From contig NZ_JOHY01000035.1 of assembly GCF_000721495.1 (NCBI RefSeq), positions 9,230 through 73,229 on the forward strand: 64,000 bases of DNA, given 5' to 3'. The first letter of the stretch is position 1, and every line of letters starts with the position of its first letter. Made by a program: the position numbers and the translations under genes. This document shows, piece by piece, positions 41,823-54,200 of this stretch. Under the pieces are notes generated by a model that saw only the letters and a list, made by a program, of their open reading frames with translations, did not search any database and was not told where the DNA came from. Source of the DNA: Streptomyces sp. NRRL F-5123 (GTDB lineage Bacteria > Actinomycetota > Actinomycetes > Streptomycetales > Streptomycetaceae).

Positions 41823-43588
41823 CGGCGATCACCTCCTGGCGGTGTGCGGCGGGGCGGTGGGGGTACTTGGGCGGCGCCGGCCCGGGGGCGCGGCTCGCGG
41901 AAGGTGGCGGGCGGGGGCGGCGCAGTCACCCGCCGGGGCTGCACCGGATTTGCGGGGACCGGCTGTCGGAAGAGCGGCTGCCGGGGCGGAGGGCCCGTGG
42001 GTCGAGCGGTAGCCCGTACCCGCGCAGGCGCACCCGGAGCGCGGAACGTCGGCGTCCCCGGCGGTTGCGCGGGCCGCGGTACAGGGGCGGGAGTCCCAGG
42101 GGCGCCCGGAGCCTGGAACGTCGGCATGGGCGGCGGACCGGCCGCCCGACGCGGAGATGCCGCGGCCTGCGGGCTCTGCCCCGGTGCCCGGAACACCGGC
42201 TGCCCGGGCGGCCGCCGACGCGCGACGGGTGCGGCTGCCGCCGGGTTGACGGCCCGCCGCGGCGCCACCGGGGCGGGCGCGCCGCCCGGCCGCCGCGGTG
42301 TCCCGACTCCGTTCGGCCCGCTGGGGACAGCGGCCCTCGCGTTCCCGGCGCCGCGCAGCATCCCCAGCGTCTGGTACATCAAGTACGCCCGCGCCGCCCG
42401 TCCCGCGAACGACCGGCCCTGGCCGACCCGCACCGACCCCAGGATCCAGAACGGGATCTTGAACAGAATGTACGTCAGCGCCAGCGTCACCAGCAGGTTG
42501 ACCAGCCCGCTCGACACCCCGCCGAACAGCCCCTTCCCGGCGAGCCCGCCGGGGTTCAGGAAGACGCGGATCCCGGTGATGAGCGTCAGCGACTGCGCGA
42601 CCTGGATGGCCAGCACTCCGCCGAACGTCCGCCACCACCACCGGGCGATCCCGTCCGTCTGTGGCAGCGCATGGCACATCAGCGCCAGCGGCGCGCCCGC
42701 CACGAGGATCACCGTCAGCGCCACCCGCACGACGTACGTGATCAGCAGCGCCACCAACACGCCGATGACGACGACCCACATGATGTCCGTGAACAGGTCA
42801 GCTCCCGGCACGAAGCTGCTCAGCACGAACGTCGCCAGCGTGTTGCCGGCTCCCTCGCCGTCCGCCCCGGCGCCCATCACCGCGTGCGAGAGCGCGTTGG
42901 CCAGGTCGACCGCCTTGCCCGCCAGGAACAGCGACAGCCCGGCGGCCAGCAGCCCGACGGGGATCCGCGGGGCGATCTCCTTGACCGAGTACCGGCTCTG
43001 CAGAGACTCGTACGACATCAGCACGATCCCGGCGAGCGCGATGAGGATCGCGTAGACCGCCAACACGATCTCCCACGAGTTCTGCCACAGTTCCCCGACC
43101 CGCGGGAGCGACGACAGGCTCGGCGTGGCCAGCAGGGTGTCGCCGAGCAGCTTCAGTAGCGGGTTCAGCGCCGCGGTGATGATCGTCTTGAAGAAGGCGC
43201 CGATCGCGGCGTTGATGCCCTTCGTGATCCACCCGGTGATCCCGCCGGGACCGCCGCCCGCGTCCGGCGGCGGGGACGTCGCTCCTGGCGCTGGGGTATC
43301 GGTGGGTGCCGAACTGCCCGGTTGCGGGATGCAGTCCTGCGGCGCGCACGAGGACGGGGCGGGCGTGGGGGCGGCGGTCAGCGGCGCGGTCGTGGTCGTC
43401 GGGGCAGGTGCGGTCGTCGTGGTGGTCGGGCCCGGCGAAGGTACGGGGTCGGCCCGCGCGGGCAATCCGCCCACGACGACCGCCACCGTGACGGCCACGG
43501 CGGCAGCCAACGCGCGACGCCGGCGCCGTCTGCGGACAGGGGAGCCGCGCCGGGCACGACGGCCCGGCGCGGCAGGAGCGCTGGTCAC
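41819..43588 (-). CDS. VirB6/TrbL-like channel protein
   Basis: 589 residues from GTG 43588 (GTGA overlap with the pilin gene). An arginine-rich N-terminus and signal-like helix precede a threonine/proline linker. Five or six membrane helices follow (for example WEIVLAVYAILIALAGIVLM, LLAAGLSLFLAGKAVDL, IMWVVVIGVLVALLITYVV, LVNLLVTLALTYILFKIPFW), then a 180-residue proline/arginine-rich cytoplasmic tail. This is the polytopic channel subunit of Gram-positive T4SS. The tail repeats the pattern FRAPG/FQAPG several times. Confidence 0.85.
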   Translation of the reverse strand: MTSAPAAPGRRARRGSPVRRRRRRRALAAAVAVTVAVVVGGLPARADPVPSPGPTTTTTAPAPTTTTAPLTAAPTPAPSSCAPQDCIPQPGSSAPTDTPAPGATSPPPDAGGGPGGITGWITKGINAAIGAFFKTIITAALNPLLKLLGDTLLATPSLSSLPRVGELWQNSWEIVLAVYAILIALAGIVLMSYESLQSRYSVKEIAPRIPVGLLAAGLSLFLAGKAVDLANALSHAVMGAGADGEGAGNTLATFVLSSFVPGADLFTDIMWVVVIGVLVALLITYVVRVALTVILVAGAPLALMCHALPQTDGIARWWWRTFGGVLAIQVAQSLTLITGIRVFLNPGGLAGKGLFGGVSSGLVNLLVTLALTYILFKIPFWILGSVRVGQGRSFAGRAARAYLMYQTLGMLRGAGNARAAVPSGPNGVGTPRRPGGAPAPVAPRRAVNPAAAAPVARRRPPGQPVFRAPGQSPQAAASPRRAAGPPPMPTFQAPGAPGTPAPVPRPAQPPGTPTFRAPGAPARVRATARPTGPPPRQPLFRQPVPANPVQPRRVTAPPPPATFREPRPRAGAAQVPPPPRRTPPGGDRR

Positions 43589-43959
43589 TGCGCGCCCACG
43601 ATGCCCTTGAGGATCTGCACGATGAGCGGCGCGAGCGCGGCCAGCCCGTATCCCCACCCGGCGCTCTTGAACGCGGTCTTGGCCTTCTCGACCTCGCCGG
43701 GGTCACCGCCGGCCATCAGGTAGCGGACGCCGCCGATCGACAGGAACACGGTCGCCAGACCGGCGAGGATGCCCATGATCCAGTTGCGGATGTTGTTCAG
43801 GACCGTGCTGACCGAGGTGGCCAGCGCCAGCACCTGAGACGGCTCGGCGGCGGTCGCCGCCGGCACGCCGACAGCGCACAGCACGAGGACGGCGGCGGTG
43901 ACCGTCAGCGCCCGGCGGCGGACGAGGCGGCGGCAGCGACGGACAACGGGAATCAGCAT
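43585..43959 (-). CDS. VirB2-like pilin
   Basis: 124 residues from ATG 43959. A basic N-terminus and cleavable signal (VLVLCAVGVPAATAA) are followed by two membrane helices (NWIMGILAGLATVFLSIGG and GYGLAALAPLIVQILKGI) linked by GDPGEVEKAKTAFKSAG, typical of the TrbC/VirB2 family. It would form the extracellular or membrane filament of the machine. It overlaps the neighbouring genes on both sides. Confidence 0.85.
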   Translation of the reverse strand: MLIPVVRRCRRLVRRRALTVTAAVLVLCAVGVPAATAAEPSQVLALATSVSTVLNNIRNWIMGILAGLATVFLSIGGVRYLMAGGDPGEVEKAKTAFKSAGWGYGLAALAPLIVQILKGIVGAQ

Positions 43960-44870
43960 CGGTGGCCCTCCAGGGACAGCTGGCGGTTCGGGGCGGGCGA
44001 GGTGCTCCCGCGCTTCCCCAGGCCCGGATCCGGGACCGTTTTGGACACTCCGTCGGTGCTCTTCCGCGGCTGGCCCGGCAACCGGTCCAGCGCGGCCGTC
44101 GCCGCAGGGTCGTCCGGATCAGCCGTCCGGCACTCCTCGCGGATGAACGCGACGAGCCGGGCCTCCGCACGGCTGCGTGCCTTGTACGCCGCTCCCACCG
44201 TCGTCCCGTGCCGGTCCGCCCACGTGGCCACCGGCATGTCCTCCAGCCGGGTCGCCCCGATGAGGTCCGCCTCGCCCCGCGACACGACCGCCGCCCGCAC
44301 CGCCCGGGCCAGCACCAGATCCGGATGCCCGACCGGCGACCGCGGCGCGACCGAACGGAACCCGCTCCCGCTCACCGGCACCGGCGCGTCGAGCGCCTCC
44401 ATCAGCGCCGCGTACCCCTGCCGGTACGCCGCCCACCGCAACCGCGGCAGCACATGCGGCCGCCCCAGATCCACCGTCGCCAGCCCACCCAGGAACCCGG
44501 CCAGCACCTCGGCGTGCACGTCGAACGCGTCCCCCGGAAACCGCGCACCCAGCCACCGCGCCACCCCGCTCAACGCCGGCAACGCCATCCCGGTGCACGC
44601 CAGCGTCCAGGCCGCCCCCTCCCGCCGCGACCGCCGCACCAGATACGCCCACACCTCGTCCCGCGCGCCGGCCGAACACCGCCGCCGCAACATCCGCTCC
44701 CTGACCTCGTCCAGCGCCACCTTCCGGTTGGGCAGCGCGCTGAACCTCCGCCCGTTCAACGCCAACGGCGCCGGCCCGGCCACCAACAACGCGAACGACG
44801 CCCTCGCGCTGTCCAGCGGCAACGGATCCCGCAACCCCTGCTGATCCCTTCCGACACGTCGAGCACCCAT
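43953..44870 (-). CDS. Sigma-like HTH protein heading the T4SS operon
   Basis: 305 residues from ATG 44870. No firm family. The C-terminal region has a sigma-70 region 4-like helix-turn-helix: DLIGATRLEDMPVATWADRH, GTTVGAAYKARSRAEARLVA. The N-terminal 150 residues are helical with many arginines. It is the first gene of the leftward operon, with its 3' end overlapping the pilin gene, so it may activate or repress the operon; this is inference from position and motif. Confidence 0.6.
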   Translation of the reverse strand: MGARRVGRDQQGLRDPLPLDSARASFALLVAGPAPLALNGRRFSALPNRKVALDEVRERMLRRRCSAGARDEVWAYLVRRSRREGAAWTLACTGMALPALSGVARWLGARFPGDAFDVHAEVLAGFLGGLATVDLGRPHVLPRLRWAAYRQGYAALMEALDAPVPVSGSGFRSVAPRSPVGHPDLVLARAVRAAVVSRGEADLIGATRLEDMPVATWADRHGTTVGAAYKARSRAEARLVAFIREECRTADPDDPAATAALDRLPGQPRKSTDGVSKTVPDPGLGKRGSTSPAPNRQLSLEGHRC

Positions 44871-45298
44871 GACGCGGCGCCTCCTCGATCGACGACGAGC
44901 TGACGCCCATCACCGAGCCAGACCCACGCCAAGAAACCGCCACGACCGCACCAAGACAGTGATCTTTAGCAGCGGACCGGCGACAAAGACGGAGCGGCTA
45001 TCGGCGACGGGGGGCTACCTCGTGTGCCTCTTCGCATACGCGCACGGGCGATCTTCCTGAGGGGCGCCCCTCGCGGTGAACGGTCCGGTTGTCCCCGGCG
45101 TCGAGGCCGTAGGCGGCAGCCAGATGTCGGCCCGCGGGGGCGGTTGAGCCGCGACGGGCGGGTGCTCACCATCGAAACTTTTTCGTTTCGTTCCGACACT
45201 GGACCGGGTGTTCGATTTCCTGTCATGATCCATCGGCCTGCGGATTTTCCGTGAAGATCCGGGGGCTGATTTGTGCTGTCTGGGGGATGGGAATGTGA
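44871..45298. other. Divergent intergenic region before Rhs and T4SS operons
   Basis: No convincing gene. It contains a 14-bp palindrome, GAGGGGCGCCCCTC (45059-45072), and a short AT-rich dyad, GAAAC-TTTTTC-GTTTC (about 45174-45189), in an AT-richer patch 110 bp before the Rhs start. These could control either of the two divergent operons. Confidence 0.5.
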
Positions 45299-48200
45299 AT
45301 GCGCGCGTGGGGTCTGTGGCTTCGGAGAGTGTCGCTGACGGTCTCGCTGGGACTGGTCGCGGGCGTTGCGGTGCCGGTGGGAACCACCTTCGCCCAGGGC
45401 GTGCCTGCGTCCGCCCCGCAGAAGGTGGCCGGTTCGGCGCCCACGCAGCGTTCTGGAACGGCGTCCGGTCGTAGCCACAAGGCGTCGGCCGCCGCGACCG
45501 CGGCTGCCAAGAAGCTTGGCGGAAGCGGTGCCGTTCCCTCGCCGAAGGGCGCCCTGCCGCCGGAAGCGGATGTCAAGCCGGTGGCCCTGCCCGGCAAGGC
45601 GGCGGCGCAGCCCGACCTCGTGGATGTGCTCCCCGCCGAGGCGAAGCCGCAGCCGCACGGGTACGACGCGGCCACCAGCCATGAGGTGACCAGCCAGCGA
45701 GGCAAGTACGTCCAGACCTTCGCCAACGCTGACGGCACCTCCACCACCCGGGTCTACAAGGACCCGCAGTTCTACGAGACGTCCGACGGCTCGTGGGAGC
45801 CGGTGGACACCACCGTCAGTGCGGCGGCCGTGGAGCGCAGCGCCTTCATCTCCGGCCCGATGACGACCACTTCGGGCTGGGCGGTGGACAGCAGCCAGAG
45901 TCCGCTGAGCTTCGCTCCGACGGCCGCGGGCGATCCCGTGGTGACGATGAGGCTGGACGACTCCCACTCCGTGGGCTACGGCGTTGCGGGCGCGGCAGCA
46001 GTTCCCGGCCAGGCGTCCGGGGACAGCGTTTCCTACGCGGACGCACGCCCCGGCGCGGACCTGGAGCTCAGGGCGACCGCCACCGGGGTCAAGGAGGACG
46101 TCGTCCTCAAGTCGGCGGACGCACCGGCGGACTGGGTCTTCCCGCTGCGTCTCGAAGGGCTGACGGCGTCCCAGGCGGCTGACGGCTCGGTAGTGTTCAC
46201 CGACGAGGCCGGTACGGCGCGCGCCTCCCTCCCCAAGGGCTGGATGGAGGACTCGGCCGTCGACCCGCACTCCGGCGACGGTGAGATATCCACCGCCGTG
46301 ACGCTCTCCCTGGTGACGTACCAGGGTGCGCCGGCGGTGCGGATGCACGCTGACGAGGCATGGCTGCACGACGCGGCCCGGGTCTTCCCGGTGCGGATCG
46401 ACCCCACCGTTGTCGGCAGTGTCGACGACAACTCCGACACCTACGTGGAGTCCCCGTACAACCAGGACTTCTCCGGTGACCTCGAGCTGAAGATCGGCAC
46501 GTACGACGGCGGCGCGCACAAGGCCAACGCCTTCATGAAGTTCGACAGCGTGAGCACCTCCCTGAAGAACCAGTACGTGCTCGGCGCGCAGCTGTACATG
46601 TACAACACCTGGGCGTACTCCTGCACCGCGGCCTCGGTCAGCGCCTACCCCGTCACCCAGTCGTGGACGTCCACGTCCGCGACCACCTACCCCGGCCCCT
46701 CCGTGGGTTCGGCGCTGGGCAGCGCGAGCTTTGCCAGGGGGTGGCGGCCGGACGGCGTGACGTCCTCGTCCTGCCCGGCGAAGTGGGAGCCGGTCAACCT
46801 CGGTACAGCCGGCAAGACGCTCGTCGAGGGGTGGACGCACGGCAAGGCCAACTACGGCCTGGCGCTGAAGGCCTCGACGAGTTCGAGCACGGGCTGGAAG
46901 AAGATCGTGAGTGCCAACAACGGCACCGGCGACCCGTATCTGTCCATCACGTACACGAAGTACGGCGCCGCCTACACTCTGTCCTCCGCCTCGCCGAAGC
47001 CGCCGGTCACCGGCTCACAGGACGGCAAGGTCTCGGTCAAGGTGACCAACCTGGGCACCGACACCTGGACATCGAGCAACGGCTACAAGCTGGGCTACAA
47101 GGTCTACGGCTACTCCAGCGGCAAGCTGATCACCACCAACACCGCGGCGGCCGCCATGCCGTCGAACGTGGCGCCCAACGCGTCGATCACCCTGAATCCC
47201 ACGATCAAGGCCCTGCCTCCGGGCAAGTACCTGATCGACTGGGACATGTACTCCGGCAGCACCGCCTTCTCGTCGCAGAGCGTCCCGGTCGGCAAGATGG
47301 CGCTGACGGTGCCGGCGGTGGCGCCCACCGTGAGCAACGTGCTCCCGCCGAGCGGCTACTCCGCGCAGACGCTGTCGCCGCAGCTCACGGTCATCGCCTC
47401 CGACAACAACGGCGCGGGACTGACGTACCACTACACCGTGCTGGACGGCACCACCACGGTGGCCGACTCCGGCGCGATCACCGACCACGTGTGGACCGTG
47501 CCGCAGACGCGGCTCCAGTGGGGCAAGACGTACACCTGGAAGGTCGTGGTCGCCGATTCCCAGGCATCGCAGACCATCGGCCCCAGCACGCTGCTGACCC
47601 AGGTCCCGCAGCCTCCCGTGGCCTCGCACTTGGGCACCACTGGCGGTGACCACGGCTTCAACGCGGAGGTCGGCAACTTCACGACCTCGGCCACCGACGC
47701 CTCCGTCGCCACGGTGGGACCCGATCTGACGGTGGGCCGCACGTACAACAGCCTGGACGCCGGCACCACGCATGCCTTCGGCGCGGGCTGGTCCTCCCGG
47801 TTCGACATGAAGGTGACCGCGGACGACGACGGCTCGGGGAACGAGGTGGTCACCTACCCCAACGGCCAGCAGCAGCGGTTCGGCCGCAGCTTCATGACGC
47901 TGACGCAGATGATCGGGGTCGGAGACCTCACCGGCGACGGCCTGAACGACATGGCCGCGGTCGATCCGGTCACCGGTGCGCTCTGGCTCTACCTGGGGCC
48001 GGACTTCTCCGGCACCGAACGGATCAAGATCGGCAGCGGCGGCTGGACCGGCATGTCGCAGCTGACCGGCGGCGACTTCAACGGCGACGGCATCGGCGAC
48101 GTCATCGGCGAGCAGACCAGCACCGGGATCCTCTACCTGTACACGGGCCGCTCCGACGGCGTCCTCAACAACCGGGTCCAGCTCACCACGGGCTGGGGCG

Positions 48201-51200
48201 GCTACAGCGGCACCATCTCCGCCGACTACAACGGCGACGGCAAGCGCGACCTCGTCGCCATTGACAGCGCCACCGGCAACCTGTGGCTGTGGCCCGGCAC
48301 GGGCACCGGCACCTTCGGCACCAAGGCGCAGATCGGCAACGGCTGGCTGCCCTACCGCCTCGTGACCGGCGGCGACTTCAACGGCGACGGCAAGGCGGAC
48401 CTCCTCGCCGCCAACAGCACCACCGGCGACCTGTACATATGGGCCGGCCACGGTGACACGAAGTTCGACGCGAAGCTCCAGACCGGCGACAGCTGGAACA
48501 GCGTCGCCCAGATCGCCTGGGTGGGCGACCAGACCGGAGACGGCACGGACGACTTCCTCGCCATGTGGACGAACCAGGACCTGCTCCTCTACAAGGGTCC
48601 GGACTTCTCCGGCTTCACCATGAAGGGGATCATCTACGGTAGCTATGTCTCCCCGGCGGGCCAGTTCGCCAGCCTGGTCGGAACGGTCGGCGGCGGCTGG
48701 CGGCTCACCGACAAGTCCAAGACGGTCTACACCTTCGACACGGCCGGCCGGTTGGCGAAGATCACCGATCTCGACCACATCAGCGAGACCCTGAGCTACG
48801 GCAGCTCGGGGAAGCTGGACACGGTCACCAACACCACGTCGGGCCGGTCCCTGCACGTGACCTGGAACGGCGCCCACATCGGGACCATCGCCACCGACGC
48901 GGTGAACGGCTCCCCGCTGACGTGGACGTACGGCTACGACGGCGACGACCTCACGCAGGTGTGCTCGCCCACGTCGGCCACAGCCTGCACCTCCTACTCC
49001 TACGGGTCGGGATCGCACTACCGCACCCAGGTGCTCGACGCCTCCCCGAACACCTACTGGCGGCTGGGCGAGTCCGCGGACGACGGCACCGACGCGGGCG
49101 ACGAGGTGGACGTCAACCAGGGCGGCAAGGACGGCACGTACTCCTCCGTGACCCTGGGCTCCGGCGGCGCGCTCGCCGGTACCGACGCGACCGCGGCCAC
49201 GTTCAACGGCACCTCCTCGTCGGTACGGCTCCCCGACGGCTCCGTGCAGAACGGCGGCTCCTACCTGGCGGCCGAGCTGTGGTTCAAGACCACCAAGCCC
49301 GGGCCGCTGCTGGAGTACGAGGACAAGGCGCTGGGCTCGACGACCACGCCGACCAACTACGTGCCGGCCCTGTACGTCGGGGCCGACGGCAAGCTGCGCG
49401 GCCAGTTCGGCAACGGCAAGGTCGAGCCGATCACCACCGCCGCAGCCGTCACCGACGGCGCCTGGCACCACGCCGCACTCACCGGCGAGGGCACGGTGCA
49501 GCGGCTCTACCTGGACGGCGCCCAGGCCGGCACGCTCAACGACACCCCGATCAAGAGCGTCGACAAGCCTTACACCTATGTCGGCGCCGGATGGTTCAAC
49601 ACCGGCTGGCCGTCCACCCCGTTCACCACCAAATACGGCTACTTCGACGGCCAGATCCAGGACGTCGCCCTCTACAACCACACGCTCGGCGCGCAGGTCG
49701 TCCAGTCCCACTACACGGCCCGGACCGCCGCCGACGAGCTGACCGAGGTCACCCTGCCCAGCGGCAACACCGCCTGGAGCGTGGACTACGACAACGGCGT
49801 CGACCGGGTCTCCGACGTCACCGACCCGCAGGGCGGCACCTGGCAGCTCGGCACCACCAGCGTCGCCGGCTCCGGCACGGACCTGACGCGTACCGTCACC
49901 GTCACCGACCCGTCCGGCAACGAGCAGGCGTACGACTACGACCCGCTCAACGGCGGGCGGGCCACCGGCTACTCCCTCACCGACGGCAGCAGCCGCAGCT
50001 ACACCTACGACACCGGCGGCTTCCTGTCGACGACGACGGACGAGAACGGGCACAGCGTCACCCAGACCAACGACGCCCGCGGCAACATGCTCTCCCGGAC
50101 CACCTGCCGGGACGAGTCCGCGACGACCTGCTACACCAGCTACTACGCGTACTACCTGAACGCTGCCGACCCGACCGACCTGCGCAACGACAAGGTCACG
50201 GCGGTGCGGGACGCCCGCTCGGCGAGCGCCACCGACAACACCTACCTGACCGGCTACACCTACACCGCCGACGGCCAAGTGGACTCGGTGACCGGACCGG
50301 CCGGCTCCGGGTGCCCCACGGGCTGCAAGACCAACCGCACCTACACCGACGGCACCGAGCCCGCGGTCGGCGGCGGCACCACGCCGGCCGGGCTGCTGAA
50401 GACCGCGACCAACGGCCAGAGCGGCGGCACCACCGCGTACGCGTACGACGCGCAGGGCGACCTGGCGAAGACCACCGACCCGGCCGGGCTGGTCACCGCC
50501 TACAGCTACGACCCGATCGGCCGCATCCTCACGCAGACCGACATCTCCGACTCCGTCCCCGCCGGCGCGACCACCACGTACACCTACGACGCCAACTCGC
50601 GGATCGCCACCCGGACCGACCCCGCCGCCGGCAACGCGGTGGACGGCACCACCCATCGGGCCCGCACGTCGTACACCTACACCGACGACGGGCAGGTGCA
50701 GTCCCAGACCGTCTCCGACCTCACCGGCGGCGACGAGGCCCGCACCACCACCTACGACTACGACGCCCAGGACCGGGTCAACACCCTCACCGACCCCGCA
50801 GGGCTGGTCACCAACTACGACTACGACCAGTTCGGCAACCGCACCTCGGTCACCACCGGAGTGGGCACCGACCAGGAGACCGAGACCGACTACACCTACA
50901 ACCTGCGCGGCGAGCAGACCGGCACCACCCTCAAGGACTGGACCGGCGACCCCGCCCACCCGTCCGACCCGCAAGACCTCGTCCTGGAGTCCCGGGCCTA
51001 CGACCCCGCCGGCCGCCTGGGCTCGGTCACCGACGCGATGGGCCGCACCACCTCCTACACCTACTATGCCGACGACACCCGGGCCACGGTCACCGCCACC
51101 GGCTACCACGACCCGGACACCGGCGCCGTCCGCGACATCACCCTGGAGTCCGACACCTACGACGGAGCCGGCCACCTGGTCAAGCAGGTCACCGGCGGCA

Positions 51201-54200
51201 CCAAGCCGGTCGAGACCGACTACACGGTGGACCCGGCCGGACGCACCACCCGCACCGTCGTGGATCCGGGCGGCCTGAACCGCGCCGTGACCAGTGCCTA
51301 CGACCCCCTCGGCGACGTGGTCTCCGCGACGCGTACCGGCGGTGGGGCGACCGAGCAGACCGAGGCGACCTACGACGCCCTCGGCCACCCGCTGTCGGCC
51401 ACGGTCCACAACAACTCCCAGGACCTCACGACCACCTGGACCTACGACCGGCGCGGCCTGCCGCTGACCATGGTCGACCCGCTGGGCAACACCGCCGGCA
51501 ACTCCCCGGCCGACCACACCACCAGCTACACCTACGACACCCTCGGACGGCTCACCGCCACCTCCCAGCCCGCCGTCCAGAACGAGACGTACGGCCGGCA
51601 GCCCGCCACCACGCACCCGACGAGCACCGTCGGCTACAACAACTTCGGCGAGCAGACCCACACCGCCGACCCCGACGGCAACACGGCCACGACCACCTAC
51701 GACGCCGACGGCCGCGCGACGAAGGTCTCCTCCGCCGCCTACACCGCCCCCGGCTCCGACACCCCGGTGCACGTCACGGGCACCACCACCTACGACGCGC
51801 TCGGCCAGGTGCACACCGTCGCCGACGCCTTCGGCAACACCACCACCTACACCTACGACCAGCTCGGCCACCTCACCCAGCAGACCCAGCCGGGCCTGCT
51901 GAAGGCGGACGGCACACGCGAGGACGGCGGCGTCTCGTCGTTCGGCTACGACCTCGACGGCGAGCAGCTCAGCGCGACCGACCCGACCGGCGCGCAGGTC
52001 CAGGCGACCTACGACGACCTGGGCCGGCAGATCACCTCCACCCAGGTCGAGCGCTACCCCGCCCCCGGCCGGTACCTGACCAGCACCATGCGCTACGACG
52101 ACGCAGGCAACCTCGTCCGCTCCGCGCTGCCGGGCATGGACGTCACCGTCGACTCCCAGACCACCGTCACCGCCTACGACGCGCTCGGCGAGGCGACCGG
52201 GACCACCGACCCCGACGGCCGCACCGTCCACGCCGGGTACGACCTGGACGGACGCACCGTCAGCACCACCCTGCCCAGCGGGCTGACCACCACGACCGCC
52301 TACGACGCGGCCGGCCGCCAGACCGGCACCGCCCAGTCCAAGGGCGGCACCACCCTGCGCTCGGCCGCCATCGGCTACGACCCGAACGGCAACGCCACCA
52401 GCGTCACCGACTACGCCACCCCGCCGCACACCACCACCTACGCCTACGACGCGGCGAACCGCCTCATCCAACAGGTCGAACCGGGCAACGGCACCACCCC
52501 GATCACCACGACCTTCGGCTACGACCCGGCCGGCAACCGCACCCGCTTCACCGACGGCCGCGGCAACGCCACCTGGTACACCTTCAACACCCTCGGCCTG
52601 CCCGAGTCCACCATCGAGCCGGCCACCGCGACCGCGCCCGACCCGGCCGACCGCACCTGGACCACCGCCTACGACAAGGCCGGGCAGGCCGTCACCGCGA
52701 CCGAGCCGGGCGGCGTGAAGCAGACCAGCGCCTACGACGCGCTCGGCCGCGTCACCAGCAGCACCGCAACCGGCGGCGGGACCGAGACCGGCGGCCACCT
52801 GTTCACCTACGACCTGGCGGGGCGGATCCTGACCGCTGCCACCGACGCCCAGGCCACCCCCGACGCCTTCACCTACAACGACCGCGGCCAGCTGCTCACC
52901 GCCACCGGGCCCAGCGGCGTCAGCTCCTACACCTACGACGACGCCGGGCAGATGACCGCCGGCACCAGTGCCGCCGGCACGGCCACCTACACCTACGACA
53001 ACGCCGGCCAGCTCACCGGCGTCGCCGAACCGCTGACCGGTGCCGCCCTCAGCTACCACTACGACCAGGACGGCAACCCGGACAAGGTCGGGTACGGCAC
53101 CGGCAAGGACACCCGCACCTTCGGCTACGACACCCTCGACCGGCTCACCAGCGACACCCTCACCACCCCCGCAGGTGCCACCGTCGCAGCCACGACCTAC
53201 GGCTACGACACCAACGACCAGCTCACCACCAGGACCACCACCGGCACCGCCGGAGCCGGCACCGACACGTACACCTACGACCCGTCAGGCCGCCTGTCCT
53301 CCTGGACCCGCGGCACGACCACCACCGACTACGGCTGGGACGCCTCCGGCAACCTCGTCAAGAACGGCACCACCACCGCCGACTACGACGAGCAGAACCA
53401 CCGCACCAGCGACAGCACCGGTGCCACGTACACCTACTCCCCCCGCGGCACCCTCACCACGGTCACCGGCGGCGACCACCCCCGGACCTACACCTACGAC
53501 GCCTTCGACCGCATGACCGCCGCCGGCGGCACCACCTACACCTACGACGCCCTCGACCGCCTCACCACCCGCGGCTCGACCGCGTTCACCTACGCCGGCG
53601 CCTCCACCCAGATCACCACCGACGGCACCGCCGCCTACACCTACGACCCGGCCGGCCACCTGATCGCCCTCGACCAGAACGGCACCGTCACCCTCGCCTA
53701 CAGCAACACCCACGGCGACGTCACCGCGACCTTCACCCCCGACGCCACCACCCCTGGGGCCTCCACCGCCTACAACCCCCTCGGCACCCCCACCGCCACC
53801 ACCGGCACCACCCCCGCCCTCGGCTACCAGGGCGCCTGGACCGACCCCACCACCGGCCAGGTCGACATGAACGCCCGCTGGTACGACCCCACCACCGGCG
53901 CCTTCGACTCCCGCGACACCTACCAACTCGACCCCAACCCCTCCACCCAGGCCAACCGCTACACCTACGCCAACGCCGACCCGCTGGACGTCACCGACCC
54001 GACAGGCCACAAGGGCAAGGGCGGCGGCAAGGGTGGGAAGTACCCCGTACCGGATCTGTGTGAATTCGAGCCTTTGTGGATGGCGGTGGTTTGCGAACTC
54101 GGCGACATCCAGAAGACTGAGACAGTGGACCACTGCAAGATCGTCCACTGTCCCGACCCCTCGCCCAACCCGTATCACGGATCGCCCAACTACAGCCCGT

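Noticed and set aside
40768..41832. Upstream extension of the VirB4-like frame
   Set aside because: It overlaps the PrgI-like gene; the ATG at 40767 with ATGA overlap is the better start.
45024..45254. A 76-codon plus ORF before rhs
   Set aside because: Arginine-rich, no ribosome binding site, and it lies in the region with palindromes; more likely regulatory DNA.
47015..53059. A 2014-codon open frame on the minus strand
   Set aside because: It is the mirror of the YD-repeat part of the Rhs gene. The composition is glycine/valine/arginine-rich with no domain, and it exists because GC-rich repeat codons avoid stops on the other strand.
48922..54063. A 1713-codon plus-strand frame inside rhs
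   Set aside because: Shifted frame of the Rhs repeats, composed almost only of arginine, histidine and proline; no ribosome binding site or domain.
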